The translations under genes and the position numbers were made by a program. Positions 36,495 to 45,272 of a stretch of DNA of 64,000 nucleotides are shown one piece after another (within the stretch, counting starts at the first letter, position 1; each line of letters starts with the position of its first letter). Origin of the DNA: Planctomycetota bacterium (GTDB taxonomy: Bacteria; Planctomycetota; UBA1135; UBA2386); contig JANQJF010000056.1 in the NCBI GenBank assembly GCA_028281765.1, positions 102,415-166,414 on the forward strand. Direction: 5' to 3'. The notes beneath the pieces were generated by a model. The model saw nothing but the letters and a program-made list of their open reading frames with translations, was not told the DNA's origin and did no database searches.

Positions 36495-37933
36495 AGTACC
36501 GCGCGGTCGTTCATCGCCGATTCCAAGACGACGACGGGGCTCCGTACCTCTACGTTGCGACTTCCGCGTCGATCATGCGGCTCGACGAGACGTCGACCGA
36601 GATCCTGACCGCGTTCCAGAACGGCGGCGCGGATGCCGAGTCCTGGCTCGACGAGCGCTCAGAGCGTGACGACGCGGCCGAGCTGCGCGAGACCTTCCGC
36701 GACATGGTCGGGCTCGGGATCATTCGGCCCGAGGCGGAGGTGCCGCCTCCGGCTTCGGAACTCCCGCCGATGCCGTATCCGCTCGGCACGCTCGTGCTCA
36801 ACGTCACGAACAAGTGCAACCTGTCGTGCACCTACTGCTACGAGTACGGCGAGGACCGCATCGCGGACGGGCCGGCCGAAGGTGGGGCCAAGGCACCGAT
36901 GATGTCGCCGGAGACGGCATGTCAGTCGGTCGAGTTCTTGTTCAGGACGTCGGGCACTCGCAAGCACCTCAACATCACGTTCTTCGGCGGCGAGACGCTG
37001 CTCAACTTCAAGGCGATCGAAGCCGCGGCGAAGCGCGCGCTCGAGCTTGCGGGTGAGCAGGGGCGCAGCGTCAGCTTCTCGTTGACGACGAACGCGACGC
37101 TGTTGACCGACGGGCTGATCAAGTTCCTCGTCGCGCACCGCTTCGGCATCAACGTCTCGATCGACGGCAACATCGACGATCAGGATCGGCACCGGACCTT
37201 CAAGAGCGGGCAGGGGTCGTTCGACATCATTGTGCCGCGCATTCAAAAACTGATCGAGACGAACAAGGCGGCCGGTGGTCGTCCGATCGGCGCTCGCGTC
37301 ACGCTGACCCGTGGGTCGGCGAGCGTGCGCGACATCTACAACTTCCTCCACGGCGAACTCGGGTTCGCCGAAGTCGGTTTCGCGCCGGTCACGAGCGCGA
37401 AAGATCGCGACTACTCGCTCGTCGAAGGCGACTACGACAAGCTGATCGCGGACTTCACGGACCTGTCCGACGACTTCGTCGAGGCGGCAGCCCGTGGCGA
37501 CTCGCACGGCTTCTCGAACCTCAACGACCTGCTGCGTGAGCTGCACCAAGGCATCAACAAGGCGCACCCGTGTGGCGCCGGCCTGGGTCTCCTGGGCGTC
37601 TCGACCGAGGGCAACCTCGCCTTGTGCCATCGCTTCGTCGAGTCCGGCACGCACGAGGTCGGCACGATCGAGGACGGCATCGACGAGGAGAAGCGCGCCG
37701 ACTTCCTGCAGCAGGCTCACATCAACAGCAAGACTGACTGCAACACTTGCTTCGCCCGCCCGCATTGCTCGGGCGGCTGTTATCACGAGGCCTACGTCCG
37801 TCACGGCGACGCGACGAAGGCGAACATGCACTACTGTGAGTGGGTGCGCGCATGGACCGACCTCGGTCTGACGTCGTACGCCCGCATCATGGCCCGGAAC
37901 TCCGCTTTCTTCGAAAGGTACGAATCGGCATGA
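36491..37933 (+). CDS. qhpD: Radical SAM/SPASM maturase that builds the gamma-subunit thioether bonds
   Basis: 480 residues. The N-terminal 90 residues resemble a peptide-binding PqqD-like domain. The radical SAM site is C109-x3-C113-x2-C116 (CNLSCTYC), followed by the glycine motif FFGGE. The C-terminal SPASM-type region is Cys-rich (HPCGAGLGLLG, CHRF, CNTC, HCSGGC, HYCEW), for further Fe-S clusters. In known systems this enzyme forms the Cys to Asp/Glu thioether links inside the gamma subunit in the cytoplasm. It overlaps the gene before it by four bases and the gamma gene after it by four. The genetic context makes the assignment strong. Confidence 0.93.
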   Translation: MKYRAVVHRRFQDDDGAPYLYVATSASIMRLDETSTEILTAFQNGGADAESWLDERSERDDAAELRETFRDMVGLGIIRPEAEVPPPASELPPMPYPLGTLVLNVTNKCNLSCTYCYEYGEDRIADGPAEGGAKAPMMSPETACQSVEFLFRTSGTRKHLNITFFGGETLLNFKAIEAAAKRALELAGEQGRSVSFSLTTNATLLTDGLIKFLVAHRFGINVSIDGNIDDQDRHRTFKSGQGSFDIIVPRIQKLIETNKAAGGRPIGARVTLTRGSASVRDIYNFLHGELGFAEVGFAPVTSAKDRDYSLVEGDYDKLIADFTDLSDDFVEAAARGDSHGFSNLNDLLRELHQGINKAHPCGAGLGLLGVSTEGNLALCHRFVESGTHEVGTIEDGIDEEKRADFLQQAHINSKTDCNTCFARPHCSGGCYHEAYVRHGDATKANMHYCEWVRAWTDLGLTSYARIMARNSAFFERYESA

Positions 37934-38265
37934 AGCATCTGACAGCCCTCAACAAGAAGGCTCGCAGGCTCGAGGCCTTGGTCGAGCAGACCAAGGACAA
38001 GGCCAAGGCGATGACCGACCCGTGGCCGCCGCCAACGGACTACCCGTTCGGCTGCACGACGATGTTCGCCCCCGGTTGGGAAGTCGATTCGAGCGGCGGC
38101 ACTGACAAGCTGTGCCAGCCGATCGAGCGCGACCTCTACGACTGCTACCACTCCTGCTACTGGCCGGTCCAGGTGGCGGACGCTCTCACCAACAACCCCG
38201 ACTGGGCGTTGTCGTGCGGCGCTCCGGTGCAGGACTGGAAGTCGATCGACCTGGTGTTCCCGTAA
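37930..38265 (+). CDS. qhpC: Quinohemoprotein amine dehydrogenase gamma subunit precursor
   Basis: 111 residues with a Lys/Arg-rich leader (about 1-35) in place of a signal peptide. Adding 35 to mature-subunit numbering gives every cross-linking residue of the crystallised enzymes: C42-E51, C62-D68 and C76-D84 for the thioether bonds, and C72 with W78 for the cysteine tryptophylquinone cofactor. All eight residues are present at exact spacing. The subunit carries the catalytic quinone for oxidative deamination of primary amines. The ATG at 37930 overlaps the maturase stop and the stop overlaps the beta start. The leader would be removed by the protease encoded downstream. Confidence 0.95.
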   Translation: MKHLTALNKKARRLEALVEQTKDKAKAMTDPWPPPTDYPFGCTTMFAPGWEVDSSGGTDKLCQPIERDLYDCYHSCYWPVQVADALTNNPDWALSCGAPVQDWKSIDLVFP

Positions 38266-39437
38266 TGGCCAAGCACCTCGTAGGAATCCTCGGCCTGGCG
38301 CTGCTCCCCGTCACGGGATTCGCGCAGGATGCGAAAGCTGATCGCGAGAAGCCGAAGTGGAACACGACGATCCCGATCAAGTGGGCGGCCGATGCCAAGG
38401 ACGCGGACGCCGTCCCGGCCGCGAAGAAGCAGCCGTACTTCTGGTTCGGCATGTGGCCGGACTTCCTCGGCAAGTTCGACCCACGCAAGGACGAAGTCGT
38501 GCAGAAGATCAAGCTGCGCCACGGCGTGCAGTGGGGTCGGACGCTCAGCCACGACAAGACCAAGTTCTTCGTCGTCACCGACCAGAAGACCAAGGTCGAG
38601 GTCGTCGACATCGTCAAGGGCGAGGTCGTCGAGGTGCACGACTTCCACGAGGACGGTTGGATCGTGCGCGTCAGCTCGGTCAAGGAGACGCCCGGCTACG
38701 ACAAGTGGTACGTGCGCATCGATCGCGTGAAGCGTGAGCTCGACCACTTCGTGATCAAGACGCCGCAGTACCTGCTCTACAACGTCGCGGAGAAGAAGGT
38801 CGAGAAGCGCATGGACGAGCTGCCGAAGGCGATTCGTTCTGGCGCTCGGATCTCGCCGGACGGCAAGAAGTGGCACGTCATCAGCGGTGACATCAAGATC
38901 GTCGATCCGAAGACGCTGAAGGAAGAGGCGAAGATCGACCTCACGACGCCGCAGTACACCGGCACGGGTGCGATCCGCGTCTACGGCTCGGACTTCTACG
39001 ACTACGAGAATCCGGAGAAGTACAAGATGCTCTACCGGATGACCGACCCGATCAACTCGAAGCGGAGGGTGTTCGGGATCGTCGAGATCAGTCTGAAGGA
39101 CAAGAAGATCCTCGACATCGAGGAGTGGGGTCCGAGTCCTGACTTCTGGTCGTTCTACATGTCGGACGACAAGAAGTTCGGAGCGGCGCAGGGGCGCGGA
39201 AGCAACGGCACATCGCGCGTTGCGCTGTTCGACATGACGAACGGCAAGATGATCCGCGACACCTACGAGAAGTTCCGTCCGCGTCGCAGTCTCAGCGCGA
39301 TCTCGCCGGACGGCAAGAAGCTCTACGTCGGCGGCGCCGGCAGTGACTTCTTGGTCTTCGATCAGCAGCTCGAGCGCGTCAAGACGGTCTGGCTCGACGG
39401 CGAGATCATGGGGCGTCCGATCGTGATCGATGGGTGA
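38265..39437 (+). CDS. qhpB: Quinohemoprotein amine dehydrogenase beta subunit (seven-bladed propeller)
   Basis: 390 residues. A Sec signal peptide (LVGILGLALLPVTGFAQ) is followed by repeated four-stranded blade units: FFVVTDQKTKVEVVDIVKG, HVISGDIKIVDPKTLKE, AISPDGKKLYVGGAGSD. This is the propeller that packs against the small gamma subunit and forms the substrate pocket in the periplasm. The early region is Lys-rich and a little longer than in proteobacterial versions. The ATG overlaps the gamma-gene stop by one base (TAATG). The last eight bases are shared with the protease gene. Confidence 0.9.
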   Translation: MAKHLVGILGLALLPVTGFAQDAKADREKPKWNTTIPIKWAADAKDADAVPAAKKQPYFWFGMWPDFLGKFDPRKDEVVQKIKLRHGVQWGRTLSHDKTKFFVVTDQKTKVEVVDIVKGEVVEVHDFHEDGWIVRVSSVKETPGYDKWYVRIDRVKRELDHFVIKTPQYLLYNVAEKKVEKRMDELPKAIRSGARISPDGKKWHVISGDIKIVDPKTLKEEAKIDLTTPQYTGTGAIRVYGSDFYDYENPEKYKMLYRMTDPINSKRRVFGIVEISLKDKKILDIEEWGPSPDFWSFYMSDDKKFGAAQGRGSNGTSRVALFDMTNGKMIRDTYEKFRPRRSLSAISPDGKKLYVGGAGSDFLVFDQQLERVKTVWLDGEIMGRPIVIDG

Positions 39438-40056
39438 CGGGGCGCGCGTCGCGGTCATCGACAGCGGCGTCAACCTGGACCACCCGCACATCCGTGGTGT
39501 TGGCGACGTGATCGCCGGCCCCACGGTCAACGGAGACGGAGCCGCCCTGGAGAGCGTCGACCAGCTCGGCCACGGCACGGCCGTGACGGCCGCGATTCTC
39601 GACCTCGCGCCGCGGGCGACGGTCTACTCCGTGCGCTGCTTCGTGGACACGTTCGACTGTCCGTTCGAGGACGTGCTGCACGCGATCGACGTCGCGCTCG
39701 AGTGGGGTGCCGACTGGATCAACCTGAGCCTTGGCACGACGTCGCCGGAGTACATCCCGCAGCTTGTCGCGTCGATCGAGCGGGCTCGAGACGCGGGGGC
39801 GTGCCTCGTCGCGCCGGCTTCGGCCGGCGGCCTGCCGAGCTATCCCGGCAGCCTGGAGGGCACGGTGCCCGTCATCGTCGACCCGAACATCCCGCGCGAA
39901 GCTCCGGTCGAGCGCGAGATCCACGGACGTCGCTATTGGTTCGCGTCCCCGCACCCGCGCGCGATCGAGGACGTGCCGCGCGAGGCGAACTGGTCGGGAA
40001 TCAGTTTCGCGACGGCGAACGTGACCGGAGCGTTGGCACGTTCACTGGGTCCTTAA
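39430..40056 (+). CDS. qhpE: Cytoplasmic subtilisin-like protease processing the gamma-subunit leader
   Basis: 208 residues, compact for the S8 family, with D11 (VAVIDSGVN), H48 (QLGHGTAV) and S192 (SGISFATANV). There is no signal peptide or propeptide, which fits a cytoplasmic enzyme acting on a non-Sec precursor. In known quinohemoprotein amine dehydrogenase clusters a protease of this kind removes the gamma leader after cross-linking. It overlaps the beta gene by eight bases and closes the run of overlapping genes that begins at 34251. No exporter or regulator of this system is next to it. Confidence 0.88.
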   Translation: MGDGARVAVIDSGVNLDHPHIRGVGDVIAGPTVNGDGAALESVDQLGHGTAVTAAILDLAPRATVYSVRCFVDTFDCPFEDVLHAIDVALEWGADWINLSLGTTSPEYIPQLVASIERARDAGACLVAPASAGGLPSYPGSLEGTVPVIVDPNIPREAPVEREIHGRRYWFASPHPRAIEDVPREANWSGISFATANVTGALARSLGP

Positions 40057-40159
40057 CGGGTGCCTCGTCCTGTCGGTTTCGACGACGGGTTGCGATTGGA
40101 GACGCCGGTTCGCCTAGAGCGCTCGACACCCAAGCAGGGTGGGCCAATACTGGGACAGC

Positions 40160-40657
40160 ATGTTGTTTCGGGACTGGCTCGCGAATTGGAATCTCTCGTC
40201 GCTCAAGTTATCCGTCGGTTTCCTCGAGACCGAGTGGAGGCCCGACGACCAGGATCGGTTGGCGGCTTGGGATCTCTACGTCGAGATGCTGACTCGGGTG
40301 ATCACGCAGCCACTCGATGACACCCACGGAGACGAGGCCGTCGCGTTGGAGAGTGTTCAGTCCATGTTCTCGAGCACTCGAGAGATTCTCAAGGTGCGGG
40401 GACCGGGCGCGATTCGCTTTGCTCAATTGGCAGTTGTCGTTCTGAACCAGGTCGTTCGACCGTTTACCGCCAAGTGGCATCGGCTTCGTGTCGAGGGGGC
40501 ATTCGAGGCCGACGCGCAGCGAAGCGTATTCCGCGCGGAGTTGGCCGAACTGCAGATCACGCTCTCCCGCTATGCCTCTGCGCTTGCTGACTTGGCTGGG
40601 GTAGAGGACATGTCCAAGGTCATGCCCGAAGGAGGCTCTCCAACCGATGCAGACTAG
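40160..40657 (+). CDS. Helical protein of unknown function beside the TIR-kinase locus
   Basis: 165 residues, almost all predicted helix, soluble. Distinctive stretches are FRDWLANWNLSSLKLSVGF, AAWDLYVEMLTRVITQPL, VVLNQVVRPFTAKWHRL and YASALADLAGVEDMSK. It feels like a conserved family that I have seen as an uncharacterised protein in several phyla, but I cannot name it. An in-frame GTG at 40139 would add seven residues; I prefer the ATG. It converges on, and overlaps by four bases, the lipoprotein gene that is coupled to the TIR-kinase gene, so a functional link is possible. Confidence 0.7.
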   Translation: MLFRDWLANWNLSSLKLSVGFLETEWRPDDQDRLAAWDLYVEMLTRVITQPLDDTHGDEAVALESVQSMFSSTREILKVRGPGAIRFAQLAVVVLNQVVRPFTAKWHRLRVEGAFEADAQRSVFRAELAELQITLSRYASALADLAGVEDMSKVMPEGGSPTDAD

Positions 40658-41223
40658 TCGATCTTGACGAGAAGGAAGACGCTCAGCTCGGTGTACTCCG
40701 GTTCGGATTCCGCGGAGAGCAGGGTGATCACTTGCTCCAGAGTCGATGACTCCTCGGTGAACACTCCTCTCAGTTCGAAGCGGATCACAGTCCTATCCGG
40801 CTGCAGCAAGTCGAACCGAAGGCTTGCGGAGCCCACCGCGGCTGAGTTCTCGTAGTTCAGAACCTCCAGTTCCGTTGCGCTGGCGATTCCATCCTTGTCG
40901 AGTCCAAGGGTGCCCGATTCTGAAACCCTGGAAGCGACTTGCAGGGGGTTGCCGGTGATAACAAGCACGTCGTTCTCCATCAATTCGGCGAACGTGATGG
41001 CGCGCGCGGCCGGTGGTCTGACTCCGCCGGGCCTAGAGCTTGGTGTGAGTTGCCAGGGCCCTTCGGGGCTGACCTCGACCTCTCCCGCGGGTGGGCCGGA
41101 AGTTGTCTCGGCCGCGGCCGAGCCGCGGCATCCCGTGGCTGTGGGAAGGAGCAACAGCCCGGAGGCGGTCCAGAGCCAACTCCGCCTCGAGATCACGCAC
41201 GTTTCACTCTTCATCGCACTCAT
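40654..41223 (-). CDS. Lipoprotein of unknown function coupled to the TIR-kinase gene
   Basis: 189 residues. The N-terminus has an arginine pair before a hydrophobic core and a lipobox (SRRSWLWTASGLLLLP, then TATGC), so it may use Tat or Sec and become lipidated. The mature part is a small beta-rich domain (FAELMENDVLVITG, SLRFDLLQPDRTVIRFELR) without recognised motifs. Its ATG overlaps the stop of the TIR-kinase gene by four bases, so their products are made together. It could bind a signal or the outer domain of that kinase; this is inference from coupling. Confidence 0.75.
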   Translation of the reverse strand: MSAMKSETCVISRRSWLWTASGLLLLPTATGCRGSAAAETTSGPPAGEVEVSPEGPWQLTPSSRPGGVRPPAARAITFAELMENDVLVITGNPLQVASRVSESGTLGLDKDGIASATELEVLNYENSAAVGSASLRFDLLQPDRTVIRFELRGVFTEESSTLEQVITLLSAESEPEYTELSVFLLVKID

Positions 41224-43931
41224 CTGTTCTCAGGGAAGAACGCATTGGGTTCGAGCGCGGGCCTCACTCCAACGACCCGGCTCGTCCGCTTTGGATCGAA
41301 TCCGCCTCGAGCCGAAACTCGACCCTCCTTGGCGCGTGACTCGAATCCGCCCCCACGAAACACGCGTCTTTGACGCCTGTGGGAATACCACCCATCGCAC
41401 CACTCGCACACATTGCCAATCATGTCATGAAAGCCGAATCGGTTCGCATCATACGTCCCGACCGGTGCGTGCATGATCTTGTAGTCTTCCCATGTTTCGC
41501 CACTGGCCGGTTCACCTGCTTTCTGAATGTAGGTGACTCGCGTGTGGTCGTGAAGGTTCGCGATCTCGGAGAGTCGCTCTATCTCCGATTCTCGGAACTT
41601 GCCCCACGGTGCCGTTCCACCTGCTCTCGCCGCGCACTCCCATTCGATCTCCGTCGGCAGACGAAGTCCGTGATATCGGAGCATCTGGGTAGCGTACGCC
41701 CACGACATGCTTTCCACGGGATGCGTTGCGTCCGCGACCTCGCTGTCAAGAAAGTCCCGATCCTGCTCGAAGTAGCAGTCCCACCGACCGAAGCAGAGTC
41801 TCTCGGCTTGCCCCTGCGTGAGTTCGTAGCGGCTCAACAGGAATGCGTCGATCTGCTCTAAGCGTACCGGCTCCTCCGATGGCTTCGCCATTCGATCGTA
41901 TCCGCGAGCTGTGTCGTCTCGTGATTGAGCGCCGATCAGAACTTCAGATGCAGGAACTAGAACAAGGATCAAGCCGGTGTCGCGATCAATCGAGTACGTG
42001 CCGTCGTCGCCGGGGATTGGAATGTCGTTCGTGCCTGCGGATGCCAGGTGATAGAACTCGAACTTCCCTGAATCGGGATTGAGGCCGATTGGCACGATGC
42101 CATCTGCTGGGCCTGGGAAGACGCTTCGGACGGTCTGGTCCTTCAAAGCGTCCCGCCAACGGGTCTGGTGCTGCTTTGCACCTGGTACGACTACGTCGCG
42201 TGCGAATCGGTACTGCCGCTCGAAAGACAGTTCGGTTTCGTCGATGACCAGACGGAGCCTTTCGCGCCTTGCCTCGTCACTGATCTCGATCAGACGGGTT
42301 CGCGCAGATTCCAACGAAGCGCCATGGGTTTGTCTCCACGTTTCGTAATCCTGTAGGTTGTCGAGAGTGGGAGGGAACAAGCTTCTCGCGGCAGTCTGAG
42401 CGTTTGCCACCATCGCGACAACCGAGGGCCCGGCGTCAGTTTCGAAGTCCGGCAAGTAGCGCCAGCCGACGAGCAGCACTACGGCGACTGCCGCCGCGGA
42501 CACCCAGCGGATCCATGCTCCTTGACTATTGACGCAATTGCGGACCTCTCTAGCCAGATCTGCGGCCGACGCCTGTCGATGTGTGCGTCGCTTCGAGAGT
42601 GCTCTCAGTGCCACGCGATCGAGCCCTCGGCGCACTTGGGAGTAGAGCTTGGGAGGTGTCGTGCCCCGAAGTGTGGCGACGTCCATGGCCTTGTCGTTCC
42701 GGGTCGCCATGTGTGAACTCGGCGCAGGTGGAAGCACCTCCCATGCACACCGCCGCATTTCGTCGATGCCGGCACGCCGAAGCTGCCAGGACGTCAAGGG
42801 CAGACTGCCGACTATCAGCTCATAGAGCAGGACGCCGAGGGAATACACATCAGCCCGTCTGTCGACATCGTTCGTGTCGATCGTCATCTGTTCCGGGCTC
42901 ATGTACTCGGGCGTGCCTACAGCCCAGACCTTCTGCGGAGATGTCGTGTTGCTCAGGGCGTCGGAGTACGCCTCGTGCGCCAAACCGAAGTCGATGATCT
43001 TGGGTACGGGCTTATCGTCTTGCTCTACTACCAAGACGTTCGCCGGCTTTAGATCGCAGTGGATCACGCCCTTCTGGTGAGCGTAGTCGACGGCCGAGCA
43101 GATCTTGGAGAACAGGTCGATACGCTCCCGTAAGGGCATGCAAACGGAATCGCAGTACTCCGTGATCGGCTTGCCTCGTACGAACTCCATCGCGAAGTAC
43201 GGGAGGCCCTCTTTCGTCGTCCCTCCGTCGTACATTCTTGCGATGTAGTCATGCTCGAACTCCGCCAGGACCTGCATCTCTTGCTCGAACCTAGCCTTCA
43301 CTTCGGGAGTGCACTGATCTGGTTTGACGACCTTGACCGCGACGGAGCGATTCACCGGGTCGTGCTGCTCGGCTCGGTACACAACGCCCATTCCGCCTTC
43401 GCCGAGTTCTTGGATGATCCGGTAGCGCGAAAGCCGGGGTCGCCCGTCGTGGATTGCGATGGGTTCTCCGCTTGGCTCTGGAGACTGTCCGCGGATACCG
43501 CGCACGAGTCTCTCCAAGACCGATTCGGTGAACCCATTGCGTCCGTCCACGTAGATGAACGGGCGAAGCAACTTGGGTAACTCCTTGGGGCCGGGATGCC
43601 CGGGGAGTAGGACAGGGATGAGCGGCATTCGACCCGAGGCTGCATCGGGGAGCGCGGCGTGCAACTCCAGGTCTTGCCAAGCACCAATTCCATCTGCGCT
43701 CAGCAACACTGCGACGCTTCCGGCAGCATCAAGTGCTTCGCCGATCTCCTCGGTCGACCGGTCACCGGGCTTCAATTCGTCACAGTCCAGCCATGCCCGA
43801 AGATCCTCCGCTCCGAGTAGCCGCTTCAGCTCCTGGGCCGCTGGCTTGTTGATGCTATTGTGGCACAGGAACACGTCAAACGGCGTTTCTTCGTTCGTTC
43901 GCGGCTGCACTCCCTCTTCGCTATCGCTCAT
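41220..43931 (-). CDS. TIR domain - Ser/Thr kinase - membrane helix - FGE-like domain fusion
   Basis: 903 residues. Residues 18-145 are a TIR domain (DVFLCHNSINKPAAQEL). W85 and E89 in the GAWQDLEL helix match the position of the catalytic Glu of NAD-cleaving TIR domains. Residues 165-440 are a kinase with LGEGGMGVVY, VAVK, HCD in place of HRD (CDLKPANV) and DFG. A membrane helix lies near 480-500. Residues 680-903 are an FGE-like fold (RYELTQGQAER, LRLPTEIEWECAARAGG, GNVCEWCDG, VFRGGGFESRA) lacking the catalytic Cys pair. It could sense a signal outside and act through TIR or kinase inside. Bacterial TIR proteins are often defensive. Confidence 0.9.
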   Translation of the reverse strand: MSDSEEGVQPRTNEETPFDVFLCHNSINKPAAQELKRLLGAEDLRAWLDCDELKPGDRSTEEIGEALDAAGSVAVLLSADGIGAWQDLELHAALPDAASGRMPLIPVLLPGHPGPKELPKLLRPFIYVDGRNGFTESVLERLVRGIRGQSPEPSGEPIAIHDGRPRLSRYRIIQELGEGGMGVVYRAEQHDPVNRSVAVKVVKPDQCTPEVKARFEQEMQVLAEFEHDYIARMYDGGTTKEGLPYFAMEFVRGKPITEYCDSVCMPLRERIDLFSKICSAVDYAHQKGVIHCDLKPANVLVVEQDDKPVPKIIDFGLAHEAYSDALSNTTSPQKVWAVGTPEYMSPEQMTIDTNDVDRRADVYSLGVLLYELIVGSLPLTSWQLRRAGIDEMRRCAWEVLPPAPSSHMATRNDKAMDVATLRGTTPPKLYSQVRRGLDRVALRALSKRRTHRQASAADLAREVRNCVNSQGAWIRWVSAAAVAVVLLVGWRYLPDFETDAGPSVVAMVANAQTAARSLFPPTLDNLQDYETWRQTHGASLESARTRLIEISDEARRERLRLVIDETELSFERQYRFARDVVVPGAKQHQTRWRDALKDQTVRSVFPGPADGIVPIGLNPDSGKFEFYHLASAGTNDIPIPGDDGTYSIDRDTGLILVLVPASEVLIGAQSRDDTARGYDRMAKPSEEPVRLEQIDAFLLSRYELTQGQAERLCFGRWDCYFEQDRDFLDSEVADATHPVESMSWAYATQMLRYHGLRLPTEIEWECAARAGGTAPWGKFRESEIERLSEIANLHDHTRVTYIQKAGEPASGETWEDYKIMHAPVGTYDANRFGFHDMIGNVCEWCDGWYSHRRQRRVFRGGGFESRAKEGRVSARGGFDPKRTSRVVGVRPALEPNAFFPENR

Positions 43932-44137
43932 TCACGCATCTTAGTTACGCCCTGAACGAGGTGCCGCCCAGCGCGCGCCTTTTTTGGCGTAGGGATACGC
44001 CAGATCGGGCCGCGCAATCTGGTGGCCCCATCGTGAAGTTTCGCGATAGCGCAACGCGGTGGCGCAGGTTACTCGAGGTGCCCTGCTGATCGAGTAGACT
44101 GCGTCGTGACCCCTTCGACACTCGGAGACCACCTCGC

Positions 44138-45193
44138 ATGCGTTACGTCCTGGCCCTGTCGATCTTCGCTTCCGGTCTCGTTGCACAGTCCGAGCAGATC
44201 GTTCCTGACAAGTTCACCAACATCTGGGGCCGGCTGAACGGCACCGGAACCGGACTCGGCACGACCGGCAACAGCCGCGCGCAGTACCTGTATCCCGGCG
44301 CGCTTTCCGCGAACGACGTCGTCGTCGACCTCGGTTTCCGCGCGCAGCGTGGCACGGTCACGATTCCCGCGTTCACGGCCGAAGTCGAGATCCGCATGTC
44401 GAGCACGAACGTCGTGCCCGGCGCGATGTCGACGACGTTCTCGGCGAACGTCGGATCCGATGAGTCGACCGTCGTCCCGCGGGCGTTCTTCAACATCTCG
44501 CAGACGCCGCCGAATCGCGCGACGAGTCGCTTCGACCTGTTCCCGCTGCAGAATCCGTTCGTGTTCGGCACGAACGGCGCACCCAACCTGCTTGTCGATG
44601 TATTGGTGTACTCGACGACCAACACCGCGGGTGCGACGCAGTATCGCGTTGATCGTTGCTTCCCGGGAGTGAACGGCAATGCCGGTGCGTTCGGCGCGGG
44701 CTGCGGAACCGGCGCGATCGACACGGTGACGACCGGTGGATCGTTCAACCCATCGTCGACCTTCGATGTCACTTTGACCGGTGCGACGCCCGGCGCGAAC
44801 GCCTGGTTGCTGCCGTCGTTCAACATGAACGATCTCGGCGGCGGCTTTTTGGTGCCGCTCGACTTGAGCTTCATCGGCGGTGGACTCGGATGTGAACTCA
44901 TCCTCAACCCCAACCTGCAGTCGATCCAGACGATCGTCGACGGCGCCGGGAACGCGCAAGTCGGCCTGACGATCGGCGGGACGGCCCCCGAGCTGTCGGT
45001 CGGCTTCCAGTGGATCTACCAGGTGCCGGTGACGCCGGCGAATCCGCTCGGGCTCGAGACGACGGGCGGTGAACAAGTGAACGTGGGGCCGCGCACGTGT
45101 GACGGGCAGTACTGCTATGAACTGTTCGACGTGAATGCGCTGACGGGGACGCTGTTGGACGGCGGGGCGATCGTGAAGATGATCGTGCTGTAG
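44138..45193 (+). CDS. Secreted protein of unknown function
   Basis: 351 residues with a signal peptide (YVLALSIFASGLVAQS). The mature part is beta-rich with Gly/Thr/Asn loops (NGTGTGLGTTGNSRA) and several Cys near the end (GLGCELIL, RTCDGQYCYELF). The C-terminal 110 residues resemble the end of other secreted proteins here (AELSVGFQW-like strands, then TPANPLGLETTGG) and may be a shared sorting or adhesion module. I do not recognise a catalytic domain. A hairpin follows the stop. The 206 bases upstream, after the divergent TIR-kinase start, hold no gene. Confidence 0.72.
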   Translation: MRYVLALSIFASGLVAQSEQIVPDKFTNIWGRLNGTGTGLGTTGNSRAQYLYPGALSANDVVVDLGFRAQRGTVTIPAFTAEVEIRMSSTNVVPGAMSTTFSANVGSDESTVVPRAFFNISQTPPNRATSRFDLFPLQNPFVFGTNGAPNLLVDVLVYSTTNTAGATQYRVDRCFPGVNGNAGAFGAGCGTGAIDTVTTGGSFNPSSTFDVTLTGATPGANAWLLPSFNMNDLGGGFLVPLDLSFIGGGLGCELILNPNLQSIQTIVDGAGNAQVGLTIGGTAPELSVGFQWIYQVPVTPANPLGLETTGGEQVNVGPRTCDGQYCYELFDVNALTGTLLDGGAIVKMIVL

Positions 45194-45197
45194 GGGC

Positions 45198-45222
45198 TCT
45201 GCGGGCCTGGGCCGCCCGCAGA
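45198..45222. terminator. Hairpin between two convergent genes
   Basis: A 9-bp perfect stem (45198-45206 with 45214-45222) and 7-base loop, just after the secreted-protein stop and before the end of the convergent FAD enzyme. It probably terminates both transcripts. Confidence 0.55.
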
Positions 45223-45272
45223 CGTAGACGCCCCGCGTCTAAGGCTCCGTTGCCCTTGCCCGCGTTCGCCCC

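Noticed and set aside
43981..44002. Short hairpin with T-run upstream of the secreted-protein gene
   Set aside because: The six-bp stem is weak and the T-run is on the wrong side for termination in either useful direction.
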